Below are positions 34,141 to 46,760 of a stretch of DNA of 64,000 nt, piece after piece. The stretch's first letter is position 1. Every line of letters begins with the position of its first letter. The notes under the pieces are model-generated. The model made no database searches. It had not been told where the DNA came from and saw only the letters and a list, made by a program, of their open reading frames with translations. The stretch spans positions 64,240,501 to 64,304,500 of the forward strand of contig NC_073628.1 of NCBI RefSeq assembly GCF_029407905.1. Reading direction: 5' to 3'. The position numbers and the translations under genes were made by a program. The stretch comes from Bubalus kerabau (Eukaryota; Chordata; Mammalia; Artiodactyla; Bovidae).

Positions 34141-35034
34141 TATAAAGCAACATTGTGTGGTTTCACAGAGAGAGCTGGGAATGGAGACCTGAGGCAAAGT
34201 AACCAGGAAGCATGCCCTAACCAAAAAGCAGACCTGATCTGGTGATAAACTATGGCCATTCCAACAAAGCACTAGAAACTACACTTTGCACCACTGTCAA
34301 TTCTGGTATGAAAACTAAGGTCCACGACAACAATGAACAGAACCACTACTGGAATGTGTTCTAATATGCATGTTTCTCACATTACAGGATTACATGGAAA
34401 ACTCTGTTGCTAATGTATCTTCTGATAGTTCTCAAATATCTGTTGAAACCTATAATAACACCAACCCTAGGATCTAATTGGTATGTGACAATCTCTACAC
34501 AGTTTTGTCCTGGAAAACCTGTGAAAATAACTTGGATAACTTATGGCCAATAAGATGGGAGAAGTGTGGCTTGCCACTCCATGTTAATGTCCCTAGGAAG
34601 AAATATATACTTTTTCTCCTTCCATTACTCATTTATGATAGCTAGGAGATGGAGAAAAAAATAGGTTACAGAAAAAAGAAGACAACATTTTCCCACTATT
34701 GAATTCTGCCAGAAATCAACAGTGCATACAGTAATGACTTTTTTATAACTAAACCCTAGTTGCAAAATTTTGGGGAGAAAAAGTGCAATTTGCAAAAAAA
34801 AAAAAAAAAAGCATCTTAGACTAAAGATAGAAGACATTCAATAAATAACTTCCACATCATCCCTACTTCTCTGCAATCTAAATTGTAAGACCATACGTTA
34901 GAAAATAAGAGACAAATAACTTTTATGCAAACTTGGGAATTAATTAAATATCTGAGAAAATATTATAAATGGTAGTAAAAAGCAAATATATGAGCTACTC
35001 ATCTTAAACAAACTTTCCTAGATCCAAATATATT
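34141..35034. other. Unassigned region
   Basis: Less AT-rich at 34150-34500, with an A-run at about 34794-34810. No ORF over 70 codons, no recognised repeat, no convincing exon. Confidence 0.5.
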
Positions 35035-35699
35035 CAGTTCAGTTCAGTTGCTCAGTGGGGTCCGACTCTGTGATCCCATGGACCACAGCATGCCCCTTTC
35101 TCTGACCATCACCAACTCCCAGAACCTGCTCAAACTCATGTCCACTGAATCAGTGATTCCATCCAACCATCTCATCCTCTGTCATCCCCTTCTCCTCCTG
35201 TCTTCAATCTTTCCAGCAACAGGGTTTTTTCAAATGAGTCAGTCTTCAGATCAGGTGGCCAAAATGTTGGAGCTCAGCTTCAGCATCAGTCCTTCTAGTG
35301 AATATTCAGTACTGATTTCCTTTAGAATTGACTGGTTTGATCTACTTGCTGTTCAAGGGACAACCAAGAGTCTTCTTCAGCATCACAGTTCAGTGGCATC
35401 AATTCTTCAGCACTCAGCATTCTATACGGTCCAACTCTCACATCCATACATGAGTACTGGAAAAACCATAGTTTTGACTAGATGGAACTTTTTTTATAAA
35501 AGTCGCTTCTGTTTTCTTAATATGCTGTCTAGGTTGGTCATATCTTTTCTTCCAAGGAGCAAGCATCTTTTAATTTCATGGTTGCACTCAACAACTGCAG
35601 TGATTTTGGAGCCCAAGAAAATAAAGTCTATCACTGTTTCAATTTTTTCCCCACTTATTGCCATGAAGTGATGGGACTGGAACCATGATCTTCATTTTT

Positions 35700-36999
35700 T
35701 GAATACTGAGTTGTAAGCAAGATTTCTCACTCTTCCTTTCACTTTCATCAAGAGGCTCCTTAGTTCCTTTTTGCTTTCTGCCATAAGGGTGGTGTCATCT
35801 GCATATCTGAGGTCTTTGATATTTCTCCTGGAAATCTTGACTCCAGCTTGTGCCTAATCCAGCCCAGCATTTGGCATGATGCACTCTACATATAAGTTGA
35901 ACAAGCAGGGTGGGACTATACAGCCTTGATGTATTTCTTTCCCAATTTGGAATCAGTCTGTTGTTGCATGTCTGGTTCTAATAGTTGCTTATGACTTGCA
36001 ACCAGATTTCTCAGGAGGCAGGTCAGGTGGTCTGGTATTCCTATCTGTTTAAGAATTTTCTAGTTTGTTGTGATCCACACAGTCAAAGACTTTGTCATAG
36101 TCAATACAGAAGAAGTAGATATTTTTCTGGAACTCTCTCACTTTTCCTGTGATCCAATGGATGTTGGCAATTTGATTTCTGGTTCCTCTGCCTTTTCTAA
36201 GTCCAGCTTGAACATCTGGAAGCTCTCCGTTCATGTACTGTTGAAGCCTCACTTGAGAAATTTTGAGCATTATTTTGCTAGCATGTGTAATGTGTGCAAT
36301 TTTGCAATAGTTTGAACATTCTCTGGCATTGCCTTTCTTTGGAATTGGAATGAAAACTGACCTTTTCCAGGCCTGTGGCCAGTGCTGCATTTGCCAAATT
36401 TGCTGGCATATTGAGTACAGCACTTTCACAGTATCACCTTTTAGGTTTTGAAATAGCCCAGCTGGAATTCCATCACCTCCTAGTGGAGGTAGTATTCGTA
36501 GTGATGCTTCCTATGGCCCACTTGACTTCTCATTCCAGGATGTCTGGGTCTAGGTGAGTGATCACACCATCGTGGTCATTGGGTCATGAAAATCTTTTTT
36601 GTATAGTTCTTCTGTGTACTTTTGCCACCTCTGCTTAATATCATCTGCTTCTGTTATGTCCATATAGTTTTTGTTCTTTATTGTCCCCATCTTTGCATGA
36701 AATGTTCCCTTGGTACCTCTAATTTTCCTGAAGAGATTTCTAGCCTTTCTCATTCTATTGTTTTCCTCTATTTATTTGCATTGATCACTGAGGAAGGCTT
36801 TCTTACTTCTCCTTGCCATTCTTTGGAATGCTGCATTCAAATGGGTATACTTTTCCTTTTCTCCTTTGTTTTTAGGGTCTCTTCTTTTCTCAGTTATTTG
36901 TAATGCCTCCTGAGACAACCATTTTGCCTTTTTGCATTTCTGTTCCTTGGAGATGGTCTTCATCACAGCCTCCTGTAAATGCCCCAAACCATCATCCAC
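35700..36999 (-). pseudogene. BovB RT region, decayed
   Basis: Minus-strand frames give WKRSVFIPIPKKGNARECSN and LPDVQAGLRKGRGTRNQIAN, then a motif A variant, FFCIDYDKVFDCVDHNKL (Val in place of Ala). Motif B and C sequences follow toward 35800 in other frames. Upstream frames (36562-36753; 36772-36999) hold the linker between endonuclease and RT (e.g. EEALQITEKRRDPKNKGEKE-like sequence). Confidence 0.85.
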
Positions 37000-37612
37000 A
37001 GTTCTTCAGCCACTCTTTCAGATCCAAACCCTTGAATCTAGTTGTCACTTCCATTGTATAAGTATAGGCATTTAATTTAGATCATATCTGAATGATCTAG
37101 TGGTTTTCCCTACTTTTCAATTTAAGTCTGAATTTGGCAATAAGGAATTCATCATCTGAGCCACAGTGAGCTCCCTGTCTTGTTTTTGCTGAGTGTATAG
37201 AGCTTCTCCATCTTTGGCTGCCAAGAATATAATCAACCTGATTTCAGTATTGACTGTCTGGTGATGTCCATGTGTAGAGTCTTCTCTTGTGTTGTTGGAA
37301 GAGGGTGTTTGCTATGACCAGTGCATTCTGTTGGCAAAACTCTGTTAGCCTTTTCCCTGCTTCATTTTGTACTCCAGGGCCAAATTTGCCTGTTACTCCA
37401 GGTATCTCTTAGCTTCATACCTTTGCATTCCAGTCCCATATGATGAAAAGAACATATTTTTTGGGTGTTAGTTCTACAAGGTCTGTAGGTCATCATAGAA
37501 CCATTCAAGTTCAGCTTCTTCAGCATTATCGGTTGGGGCATAGACTTGGATTACTGCAATACTGAGTGGTTTGCCTTGGAAATGAACAGAGATCATTCTG
37601 TCATTTGCAATT
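37000..37612 (-). pseudogene. BovB endonuclease (APE-like) domain remnant
   Basis: The plus strand reads as the complement of the BovB endonuclease C-terminal half. Blocks correspond to the NxxIQVYAP-type region near 37540 (gcatagacttggattactgc) and the SDHE/L-type region near 37150 (cattcatcatctgagccac). In an active element this domain nicks target DNA. Several stops break it. Confidence 0.75.
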
Positions 37613-38164
37613 TGAGATTGCAAATATGTTAACATTATTAAATTTCCTGAAGATTCTTAAAATTTAGCTCCTTATCACTTTCTATAAATCTTTCTCAATA
37701 TACCTGAATAGCAACAAGAAAGTTTATGAATGCATCTTAATAACATCTAAATTCTGTATCATTACTCATAAAATTATTTTGTGGTTTCATATCACTCATT
37801 TTATATGTGTTTATCATAAGCACTTTACTTAGAGCACAGTAGTCATGTCATATTGCTATTAATGACATGAGTGAGCAGACATTGGCAAAGTTTCATTTTT
37901 AATATCAATATTTTGATTATTTCTCTTTTTATATACTGTTTTCAAAAGACTGAGTATTTTTGAAAGAAAAGTACTCTGTTTCTCCCACAATTTGTTTTTG
38001 CATTTTACACGATGACAAAGCTGCTTAAAAATGAAAATATTTTTTCACATCTTACAAATATAAATGTACAATTTTTAGTTGAATGAAAGATTTCTTACAT
38101 TCTATAGTGCTTTACAATTTACAAAAGTTTCACACACATGAGTTCTATAATTCCATAAATTTTC
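37613..38164. other. Unassigned AT-rich region
   Basis: No coding or repeat signal recognised. Confidence 0.45.
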
Positions 38165-40012
38165 TTCACAGGTAAATTTTACTAAACATTTAGAGAAGAG
38201 TTAACACCTTTATTTCTCAAACTCTTACAAAAACTTGCAGAGGAAGGAACACTTTTGAACTCATTCTATGAGACCACCATCACCATGACACGAAAACCAA
38301 ACAAACAAACAAACAAACAAAAAAAAAACCCAAAACACTAAAAGATGGTATTTACAGGCTATCACTGATAAACACGGATGCAAGAATCTTCAACAAAATG
38401 TTAGCAAAGCTAACCCCACAATACATTAAAAGGATCATACACCATGATTAAGTGGGGTTTATCCCAGGATGCAAGAATCTTTCAATATCTGCAAATCAGT
38501 GTGATATACCACTTTAACAAATTGAAGAATAAAGACTACATATGCAGAAAAATGTTTTGATGAAACATCCATTTATGATTAAAAACTCCCAAGTGGGCAT
38601 AGAGAAAACCTGTCCTAAGTCGCTTCAGTTATGTCCAACTTTATGAGACTGTATGGACTGTAGCCTGCCAGGCTCCTCTATCCATAGGATTCTCCAGGCA
38701 CGAATACTCAAATGGGTTGCCATGTTCTGTTCCAGGGGATCGTCCCTACCCAGGTATCACACCTGCGTCTCCTATGTTTCCTCTATTGGCAGGCGGGTTC
38801 CTTACCAGTAGCGCCAACTGGGAAGCCCAGAGAGAATCTACCTCAATGTAAGAAAGGCCGTATATGACAAACCCACAGCTAATATTATACTCAATGATGA
38901 AAAGCTAAAGCATTTCCTCTAAGATCAACAGTAAGATAAAGATGGACATTTTCACCACTTTTACTCAGCAGGGTTTGGAAATCCTAGCCATACAATCAGA
39001 GAAAAAAAAAAAAATAATAATAATAAAAGGAATCCAAATTGGAAAGAAGTAATATTGTAACTGTTTGCAGATGACATGATACTATCTTCATAGAAAATCC
39101 TAAAGACAGCACCAGAAAACTACTAGAATGCATCAATTAATTTGGTTGCAGGATACAAAACTAATATACAAAGTTGCAGGATACAAAACTAATATACAAA
39201 AATCTGTTGTATTTCTATTCACTAGCAACAATCTATGAAATAAATAAGAGAAGTTAAAGAAATAATTCTACTTACTATAACATCAAAAATAATAAAATAC
39301 TTAGGAATAAACTTAGCTAAGGAGGTAGAAGACCTATACTCAGAAAATGATAAGACACTGATGAAAGAAATTTAAGATGAAACAAACAGGTGGAAAGATA
39401 CACCATGTTTGGAATTGGAAGAACTAACTTATAAAATGATCACAGACCTCTGACAATCAACAGATTCAGCACAATCTCTATCAAAATACCAAAGGCATTT
39501 TTTACAGAAGTGGAACAACTAACTTTAAAATTTGTATGGAAACAAAAAAGATCTCAAATAATCAAAACAACCTTGAGAAAGAAGAACAGAGCTGGAGGAA
39601 CCATACTCCCTGACTTTAAGCCACACTACAAAGCTACAGTAAATATATAAATTTTAAATAATTACTTTTTTCTTTCTTGGGGGGTGATTTTTATTACATG
39701 AGTATATAACTGAATAGAGTCCTGTCTTTGTACTTGAAATCTATCTATGATAGTTTTAATATTCTCATCTATAGCATCGACATTTATACACTATCATGTA
39801 TAAAACAGATAGTTATTGGGAAATTGCTAAATAACACAAGGTGCCCAGCTTAATGCTCTGTGATGACCTAGAAGGGTGAAACAGGGAGAGGGGAGGGAAT
39901 CTCAGGAGGGAAAGAATGTATATAATCATGATTGATTCATATTGTTGTATGGCAGAAACCAACACAAAACTGTAAAACAATTTTTCACGAATTAAAAATA
40001 AATAAAATTTGT
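38165..40012 (+). mobile_element. L1 LINE, RT region to 3' end, with SINE and internal loss
   Basis: Forward L1 ORF2 from acaggtaaattttactaaac through an FADD-type motif (tttgcagatgacatgatact, about 39064) to PDFK...KAT at 39625. About 150 bp of other sequence follows, then a 3' UTR (aacacaaaactgtaaaacaa) ending about 40012. It contains (AAAC)n at 38300-38325, a SINE at 38613-38829 and a 28-bp tandem duplication at 39145-39200. Confidence 0.85.
38613..38829 (-). mobile_element. Bov-tA SINE, minus strand
   Basis: Reverse body (cctaagtcgcttcagttatg) to the tRNA head complement (agcgccaactgggaagccc). agagaaaacct (left) and agagagaatctacct (right) suggest a diverged target duplication. Confidence 0.88.
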
Positions 40013-40189
40013 TAAAAAAGAAATAACTGATGCGAAAATGTATCATGAAAATGTTTCTGCATTTCTTTCTCCAAAAATCTGAATTAACCTTGCCTACTCA
40101 ATACCAAAGTTAATTCAGATTTTTGGAGAAAGAAATGCAGAAACATTTAATGATACATTTTCGCATCAGTTACTTGTTTAAGAACAAAT
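40008..40189. repeat. Long inverted repeat (hairpin), arms about 67-80 nt
   Basis: The left arm 40022-40088 and right arm 40109-40174 are near-perfect reverse complements, differing only by about two mismatches and a 1-nt gap, with a 20-nt loop (40089-40108). Weaker pairing extends both arms to about 40008 and 40189. It starts at the 3' edge of the preceding L1. It does not match any repeat family I know. Confidence 0.93.
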
Positions 40190-40196
40190 GTCCATA

Positions 40197-40222
40197 TATG
40201 CAAATATATGTATATTTGCATA
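40197..40222. repeat. 12-bp palindrome carrying two octamer motifs
   Basis: tatgcaaatata and tatatttgcata are exact reverse complements separated by tg. Each arm contains atgcaaat, the sequence of the classical POU/Oct octamer. Functional binding is not implied by sequence alone. Confidence 0.8.
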
Positions 40223-41607
40223 TCATATATGTATACATGTGTGTACATATGTATGGATATATATTCATTCATATATATCACAAAGCATTGAAAACTGTGA
40301 TAGATATTTGTGAAGATTTTCTGAATTTAGGAGGGTTTCAAACACTGTACTTCACTAAAAGTAATTTTACATTTAAAATTATTTTGTTAATATATTCTCA
40401 CTCATTTAAGTCTCTTACTGAGGATTGATAAACACTCAGAGTCAACAGTATCACATTTTTCTCTTTTTCTCTTTTTTATACCTTCCTGCTATTCAGTCTT
40501 TCACTCTGGGAACCCAAAAAACATATAATAATATTAAAAATACATTGAGATTATGAAGATATGCAGACATTTTAGACATTATACTTTACAGGCCATACCT
40601 AATTTAACTTTCATCAAAATTTATGCCATCAATTTTACTAATATATTTGTTTTATAGACATATGAACTGTGTATTAAGAAAGATACCTTGCCAGAATTTT
40701 TGTATCTGAAATATGGTCCTAATTTGTGTGTCATCTATTTTCAGAGAGATTATATGTGTAGGGATTAGAAAATTTTCTAGAGCTCTGAACTTTGCTATAA
40801 AAGTATGATTGTTATGGACTTGATTGGCCTCACAAATATGAAATACCTTCTTACACCATAAATTAAATATTAATATTGTCTATTTACTTTCTTTTTGTCT
40901 CCTAATTCACTCCCTAGGTAGTAAGTACAAGAAGGCAGGAATATGTTTGCCTTATTTATCATTTTATAATCAATGCATTTCACTGTGTCAATTTCAGCCA
41001 TTATGCATAATAAATGTTTATAGAACAAATAAATACATGAATGTATAATTAACATATCTCAAAGGAGATGAGACATTGGAAACATTGTTGACAACAGATT
41101 TCTGCCTCCAGAAATTGTGCTTCAATGTCAAAATCATTTTATCTGTAAAATTTAGTACGTTGAAAAATTCAGAATTAAAGGTGGATCATTAAATATCTTG
41201 TCAATATGAAGACCAATCATTAATGATAAAGGATCTATACTCAAAACTATGTGACTGAGAATTGAAACTGCATTCACCCATATTAAAGACTCTTTCTTTG
41301 TTCAAAATAGCATGCATATCTTCACATCATATCTCAATTTCAGAAGAATATGTATAGATGCATATTTGAGGGTATAAATTATTTCAATAAATTTGTATAG
41401 GATTAAAACAATCAACACTCAAAGAAATTGAAAATAATATTCCATGAACACTTTCAGATAACAGTATTTTGAAGACTTAATATGTCATACCCTTATTAGC
41501 ATACTTTTTTAGGTTATTTAAATATTACACATTGAATTTCTATTTAAGAAATCAAATTATCTAACTTGAATTTATTCAAATATAATTTATCCATCAGTAA
41601 AATGGAT

Positions 41608-41638
41608 ATCTGCATATCTGAGGTTATTGATATTTCTC
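41608..41638 (-). other. 31-bp BovB micro-fragment
   Basis: The stretch beginning atctgcatatctgaggttat is identical over 31 bases to BovB RT sequence at about 1776-1806. No BovB sequence lies on either side. Confidence 0.85.
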
Positions 41639-42331
41639 AATATTTGTTAAAATATTGAGTAGATATTTGTTTAAAAAAAAAAAAGATTTAGCTGAAGCAC
41701 TGCTTTGGAAAAAATCCTAAAACAAAAATTCAGTGTTTTCTTACCTTCTGCTTCTTCATTGATGATCTGGAATATTTACACAAGAGTCTTTGTATACTAG
41801 CTAAATCATATGAATTATGAATATTATTCTTGAAGCAGCAAGTTTCACATCAGCTTATCATGACCTTTAATAATTTGTGACATATGACCTCAGTTCTCCA
41901 TATATTCTCAATCTACTCAGATTTTAATATTTAAAATAAAATCATGATATTACTTTCCTAGGGAATTAAAATAACCAAGCAACCTGACACCCACACCAAT
42001 TACTTAAGATATATTAGAAAAAGTCTTTAATCACCAGAAATGTTACATGGTTGCTGGTTCTAAGAAATTATATTGAACTTCCATTTAAGAATTTATGACT
42101 TTAATTTTTATCTTAATGTTTTATATTTCTAGTTTGTAAGTCCTTTATTAATCACTGTCATATTTATCACCAATATATGGAGATCCCAAATATTTTATTT
42201 ACTTTTTCTATTGTTGCAATTCTTTTCATCATATAATTAATGTCAGTTAATGATCTGCAATTTCAAAGTCAAAAATAATATTTCTTTAGAAATATATTTC
42301 TTATGGAGATGAATGAAGATTTCGTTCTTTC

Positions 42332-42355
42332 TTTTTTTTTTTTTTTTTTTTTTTT
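42332..42355. repeat. T24 homopolymer
   Basis: Uninterrupted run of 24 T, with no recognisable retroelement body or target duplication beside it. Confidence 0.9.
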
Positions 42356-42837
42356 GCTTCAAGTAGTTTCTATATCCCCCAAGGATTATTGCTTTTGTTA
42401 GAATCAGTGTTTTGTTTTCATAGGTATAACCTCTAAGAAACCTTGGTCAAATAAAATAGTAGATGTAAATGGAAGGAATTTCAGTATGTTTATAGCATAC
42501 CATTATTCTAGCTCCTTTAAAGTTATAAGTCGAAATTTATATGATTCTATCATCATAAAATATAATTAATGACCTGTCAATTGATAACTAAGCTCAGTCC
42601 CTTATCAATTTTGTTGAAATCAAGGAACAGAAAACATGTAATAGGACTTGCTTATTTGTCATTAGATGCATGTTAACTTTTTCAGTTTTATCAAATTGCA
42701 AAATGCTTTTAACAAGTCATAAGATTCATAATCATACCTAATACACTAAAACACCTAATAAGATTAATATTTTATCAGATTTACAAACAATTCAGGAAAA
42801 AATAGGAATTATAATATCATTACACATCCTCTTAAGT

Positions 42838-43045
42838 GGGCTTCCCTGGTGGCTCAGATGGTAAAGAATCTGTCTGCAATGCAGGAGACCTGGGTTCCAT
42901 TCCTAGATTGGGAAGATCCCCTGGAGGCATGTGTGGCAACCCACTCCAGTATTCTTGCCTGGAGAATCCCCATGTACAGAGGAGCCTGATGGGCTACAGC
43001 CCATGGGGTCATAAAGACTCAGACATGACTAAGTGACTAAGCACA
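42838..43045 (+). mobile_element. Bov-tA SINE
   Basis: Forward Bov-tA with a well-kept head gcttccctggtggctcagat (A-box region) and the body ending gactcagacatgactaagtg. Confidence 0.93.
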
Positions 43046-43688
43046 TCACATGCTACTAAGTATTCAAATGAAATAGTTTTTTAAAATCTCTCATATATTT
43101 AAGTGGTTCTTGTCAAAATTTTAAAATTGAATTTTATTTATTTTCTACTATATTGAAGTTCTTAAATAATTTAAAAATTTAGCAAAAGCAATTTCCATTG
43201 TCAAACCAATTAACCAAATTAGATGCATTTCTGCAGAAAGTGCTTTTATTTTTCAATTCAAATAATCATTAATATACACTTGAGAAATATTTTTTAAAAA
43301 TTCAGATACAAATTATTAAATTCAATTTTAAGCCATGTACAACATCATTTACAGGCAATATAATGAATTTGTCCATGTTTATAATAAGTTATGAAATAAG
43401 ATGATATACTTGTTTTCTCATTATGTCTACTGAAATAGGCTAATGTTGTTAAAATTGTAAGTTATTTATGTGAGATGTATGATACAAGTAAGAGTACTAT
43501 TTGCAAGTTATATATATAAATGAGTATAGAAGTCTGCTTTTGAGATCTAAGTAACAATTAGGAACATGAATAAGAAATAAATCAATTTTTATAGATTTTC
43601 CATTATAATTTGCTTTCTATTTAATGAAAAAGAAAATTACATCGTGCTAAAATCAAATAAACCAACATCTACTATAGTAATAGTAAAT
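43046..43688. other. Unassigned AT-rich spacer
   Basis: No ORF or repeat recognised. Confidence 0.45.
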
Positions 43689-44910
43689 CAGTTAAGTTCA
43701 GTCACTCAGTTGTGTCTGACTCTTTGTGACCTCATGAATCACAGCATGCCAGGACTCACTGTCCATCACAAACTCCTGGAGTTCACCCAAACCTATGTCC
43801 ATTGAGTCAGTGATGCCATCCAACCATCTCATCCTTTGTGGTCCCCTTCTCCTCCTGCCGTCAATCTTTCCCAGCATCAGGGTCTTTTCAAGTGAGTCAG
43901 CTCTTTGGATCAGGTGGCCAAAGTTGAAGTTTCAGCTTCAACATCAGTCCCTCCAATAAACACCCAGGACTGATCTCCTTTAGGATGGACTGGTTGGATC
44001 TCCTTGCAGTCCAACGGACTCTCAAGAGTCTTCTCCAGCACCACAGTTCAAAAGCATCAATTCTTTGGTGCTCAGCCTTCTTTATAGTCCAACTCTCACA
44101 TCCATACATGACCACTGGAAAAACCATAGCCTTGACTAGACAGACCTTTGTTACACAGTAATGTCTCTGCTTTTTAATATGCTGTCTAGGTTGGTCATAA
44201 CTTTCCTTCTAAGGAGTAAGCATTGTTTAATTTCATGGCTTCAATCACCATCTGCAGTGATTTTGGATTCCAGAAAAATAAAGTCAGCCATTGTTTCCAC
44301 TGTTTCCTCATCTATTTGCCATGAAGTGATGGGACTGGATGCCATGATCTTAGTTTTCTGAATGTTGAGCTTTAAGCCAACTTTTTCACTTTCCTCTTTC
44401 ACTTTCATCAAGAGGCTCTTTAGTTTTTCATCACTTTCTGCCATAAGGGTGGTGTCATCTGCATATCTGAGGTTTTTGATATTTCTCCTGGCAATCTTGA
44501 TTCCAGCTTGTGCTTCCTCCAGCCCAGCGTTTCTCATAATGTACTCTGCTCGCAACCCAGTCCGATATTCTTGCCTGGAAAATCCCATGGACAAAGTAGG
44601 CTGGTAGGCTACAGTCCATGGGGTTGCAAAGAGTCGGACATGACTGAGAGACTTCACTTTCACTTTCACTCTGCATATGAGTTAAATAAGCAGGGTAACA
44701 ATATACAGCCTTGACGTACTCCTTTTTCTACTTGGAACCAGTTTTGTTCCATGTCCAGTTCTAACTATTGCTTCCTGACCTGCATACAGGTTTCTCAAGA
44801 GACAGGTCAGGTGGTGTGGTATTCTCATCTCTTTCAGAATTTTCCACAGTTGATTGTGATCCACACAGTCAAAGGATTTGGCATAGTCAATAAAGCAGAA
44901 ATAGATGTTT
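43689..44910 (-). mobile_element. BovB LINE, 1.1 kb, with a SINE insertion
   Basis: Reverse BovB from its tail to motif A of RT (complement of atagtcaataaagcagaaat near 44885). The ORF piece 44241-44669 carries KNLRYADDTTLMAES (motif C). Truncated just upstream of motif A. A Bov-A insertion lies at 44550-44667. Confidence 0.93.
44550..44667 (+). mobile_element. 5'-truncated Bov-A in BovB
   Basis: 118 bp of Bov-A from tcgcaacccagtccgatatt to (ctttca)n. The duplication actctgc is exact at 44543-44549 and 44668-44674. Confidence 0.9.
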
Positions 44911-46440
44911 AGAAATACTTTAAAGAAAAAAATGAGAATTGACTATAACTGTAATATATATTTCATTCTAATAATGTATTGCCTACTTCATAGAATCATG
45001 AAGAATGTATGTAAAACAAACAAACAAACAAACAAAAAAAAAACGCATTTTCCCCTTCAGTGTATCCTAAAACTTTTGATCATCCTCGGAAGCACTGCAG
45101 TTACATCTAAAAGATTTGGCAACGTAAACAAATTTCACTTTTTTTTTTTTTAGGACTTTCCTGTATAGATACTCACTCTTCCTAATGATAAGTCACAAGA
45201 AAATGTAGAAACACTGCTTATTCTTAATCTGTTGTTTAGTCACTAAGTCATGTTAGACTCTTTGTGACCCCATGGGCTAATGAATAATTTTTATCTTTCA
45301 ATATTTTCTTTGATTTGCTTTTAAAAATCTCTTCCTGAGGAGCCATGAACTATTTGACAATAACTCTGGAAAGATTAAAGAGAAAAGTCACTTTCACCGA
45401 CTTTTCTATGCTATCTCTGAATTTTAAATATCTCAACAAGTGCCAAAATACTTTGTTTCCAAAGCTTCATTAACTCAACAAAAATATATATGGAAAATGC
45501 CCACATGTTTTATGATATAATAAACCATAAAAGGGGCTTTCTCAAGAACTAATAATTCTAATTGACACTTACTTTTGCATCCCAGGTGATTTCACACCCA
45601 GGAGCAATATATCAGAATAAAGTTCCGGACAGTATAATGATGTATTTCTTTAGGTAGGATATTTCACAAAACAGGATATGGAAAAAGAGAACCTAGAGAG
45701 ACATATAGGTCAGTTTTCAGGCAAATCAATTTTAGTAAAGAGACCATAGGGATATTATACATATAGAAATTTATTTTTATAACACTATCCATGTTCTCTC
45801 CTTTAACCTTGGAGACACTTCTTGTAGTTCATTCTAAAGACTCTGTGAATCAGAAGTTTCAGCTAGGATGGTCAGCATATTAGTACATTGATCTTAAACA
45901 TGAATAGGCATTAGCAAATTGAGGAGGGGTTTTGAAGTGTATTAAAAAAATCTCATTATTAAAAGTTACTCGTTTCCCATTATCAGTAGATTTCTGAGGT
46001 TACTGTATAAAATGTTTGATAATTGTTTAATTGAGGTAAAGAATATAACTAAATATACCTTCTGTACCATTACATTTAATTTCCTTATTTAATAATTTTG
46101 ACTAATAATCTTACACTATTTACATTGGCTTCTACAGATAGTGATGGTCAATCAATAACTCTGTCTTCAAGTAGTCCCTGTTGCATCAGCAGAAATAAGC
46201 TAAGTAGACACAACCAATGCAGAGAGTTGCAGAGTGTATGTAAGTATGATAGAACTAGCAGAAAGGCCACTGAAAAGGTATTAATATATATCTCAATTTT
46301 GGACTAAAAGAAAGCTTCCTAAAGAAAACACAGATACAATACAATCTCTGATCTATGAGACAAATTCCTGTAAACATGACAAATAGGTAGAAGCATGCTT
46401 TGAAATAAAGATCACTTATCACATTGATGAATTTTCTATA
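44911..46440. other. Mostly unassigned region
   Basis: Contains an (AAAC)n run (about 45016-45035), a T-run (45139-45151) and a 50-bp reverse Bov-A remnant (45230-45278, tagactctttgtgaccccat). Otherwise no repeat or exon recognised. Confidence 0.5.
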
Positions 46441-46760
46441 GTCAGTGGACATTTAGGTAGCTATCAAGTCTTGGCTATTCCAAATAGTGCTGCAATGAAC
46501 ATTAGGGTGGATGTGTCCTTTAGGACCATGTTATAGAAGATGTGGTGCATACATACAATGGAATATTACTTGACATTAAAAAGAATGAAATAATGCTATT
46601 TGCAGCAACATGAATGGACCTAGAGTTTGTCATACTGAGTAAAGTAAGTCAGGCAGAGAAAGAGTAATCAGACAAAGAAATATTGTACAATATCATTTAT
46701 ATATGGAATCTAAAAAAGATATAAAGAAGTATTTATTAATAAAAACATTTCTTCAGTTGT
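46441..46760 (+). mobile_element. Short L1 3' end with 5' inversion
   Basis: 46441-46532 is reverse L1 (the complement holds aatgttcattgcagcacta and ctaaatgtccactgac). From 46533 it is forward (agatgtggtgcatacataca), continuing directly from where the inverted piece ends in L1 order. This is a second twin-priming structure. Confidence 0.85.

Larger units (their letters stand above)
35035..37612 (-). mobile_element. BovB LINE, longest copy (about 2.6 kb)
   Basis: Reverse BovB starting with its tail (cagttcagttcagttgctca) and extending through RT into the C-terminal part of the endonuclease domain. The 5' end, including ORF1 and the start of the endonuclease, is missing. No insertions interrupt it, but point stops and frameshifts are many. 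Confidence 0.94.
40223..42837. other. Unassigned AT-rich region
   Basis: 2.6 kb with no clear repeat except a 31-bp BovB fragment at 41608-41638 and T24 at 42332-42355. No ORF with exon character. Together with 44.9-48.4 kb this is the most likely non-repeat ancestral sequence. Confidence 0.5.

Noticed and set aside
35048..35671. 207-codon plus-strand ORF, the longest in the window
   Set aside because: It is the antisense of BovB RT C-terminus; the same antisense frame is open in other BovB copies (e.g. 1129-1431, 48887-49441), so it is a codon-composition effect, not a gene.
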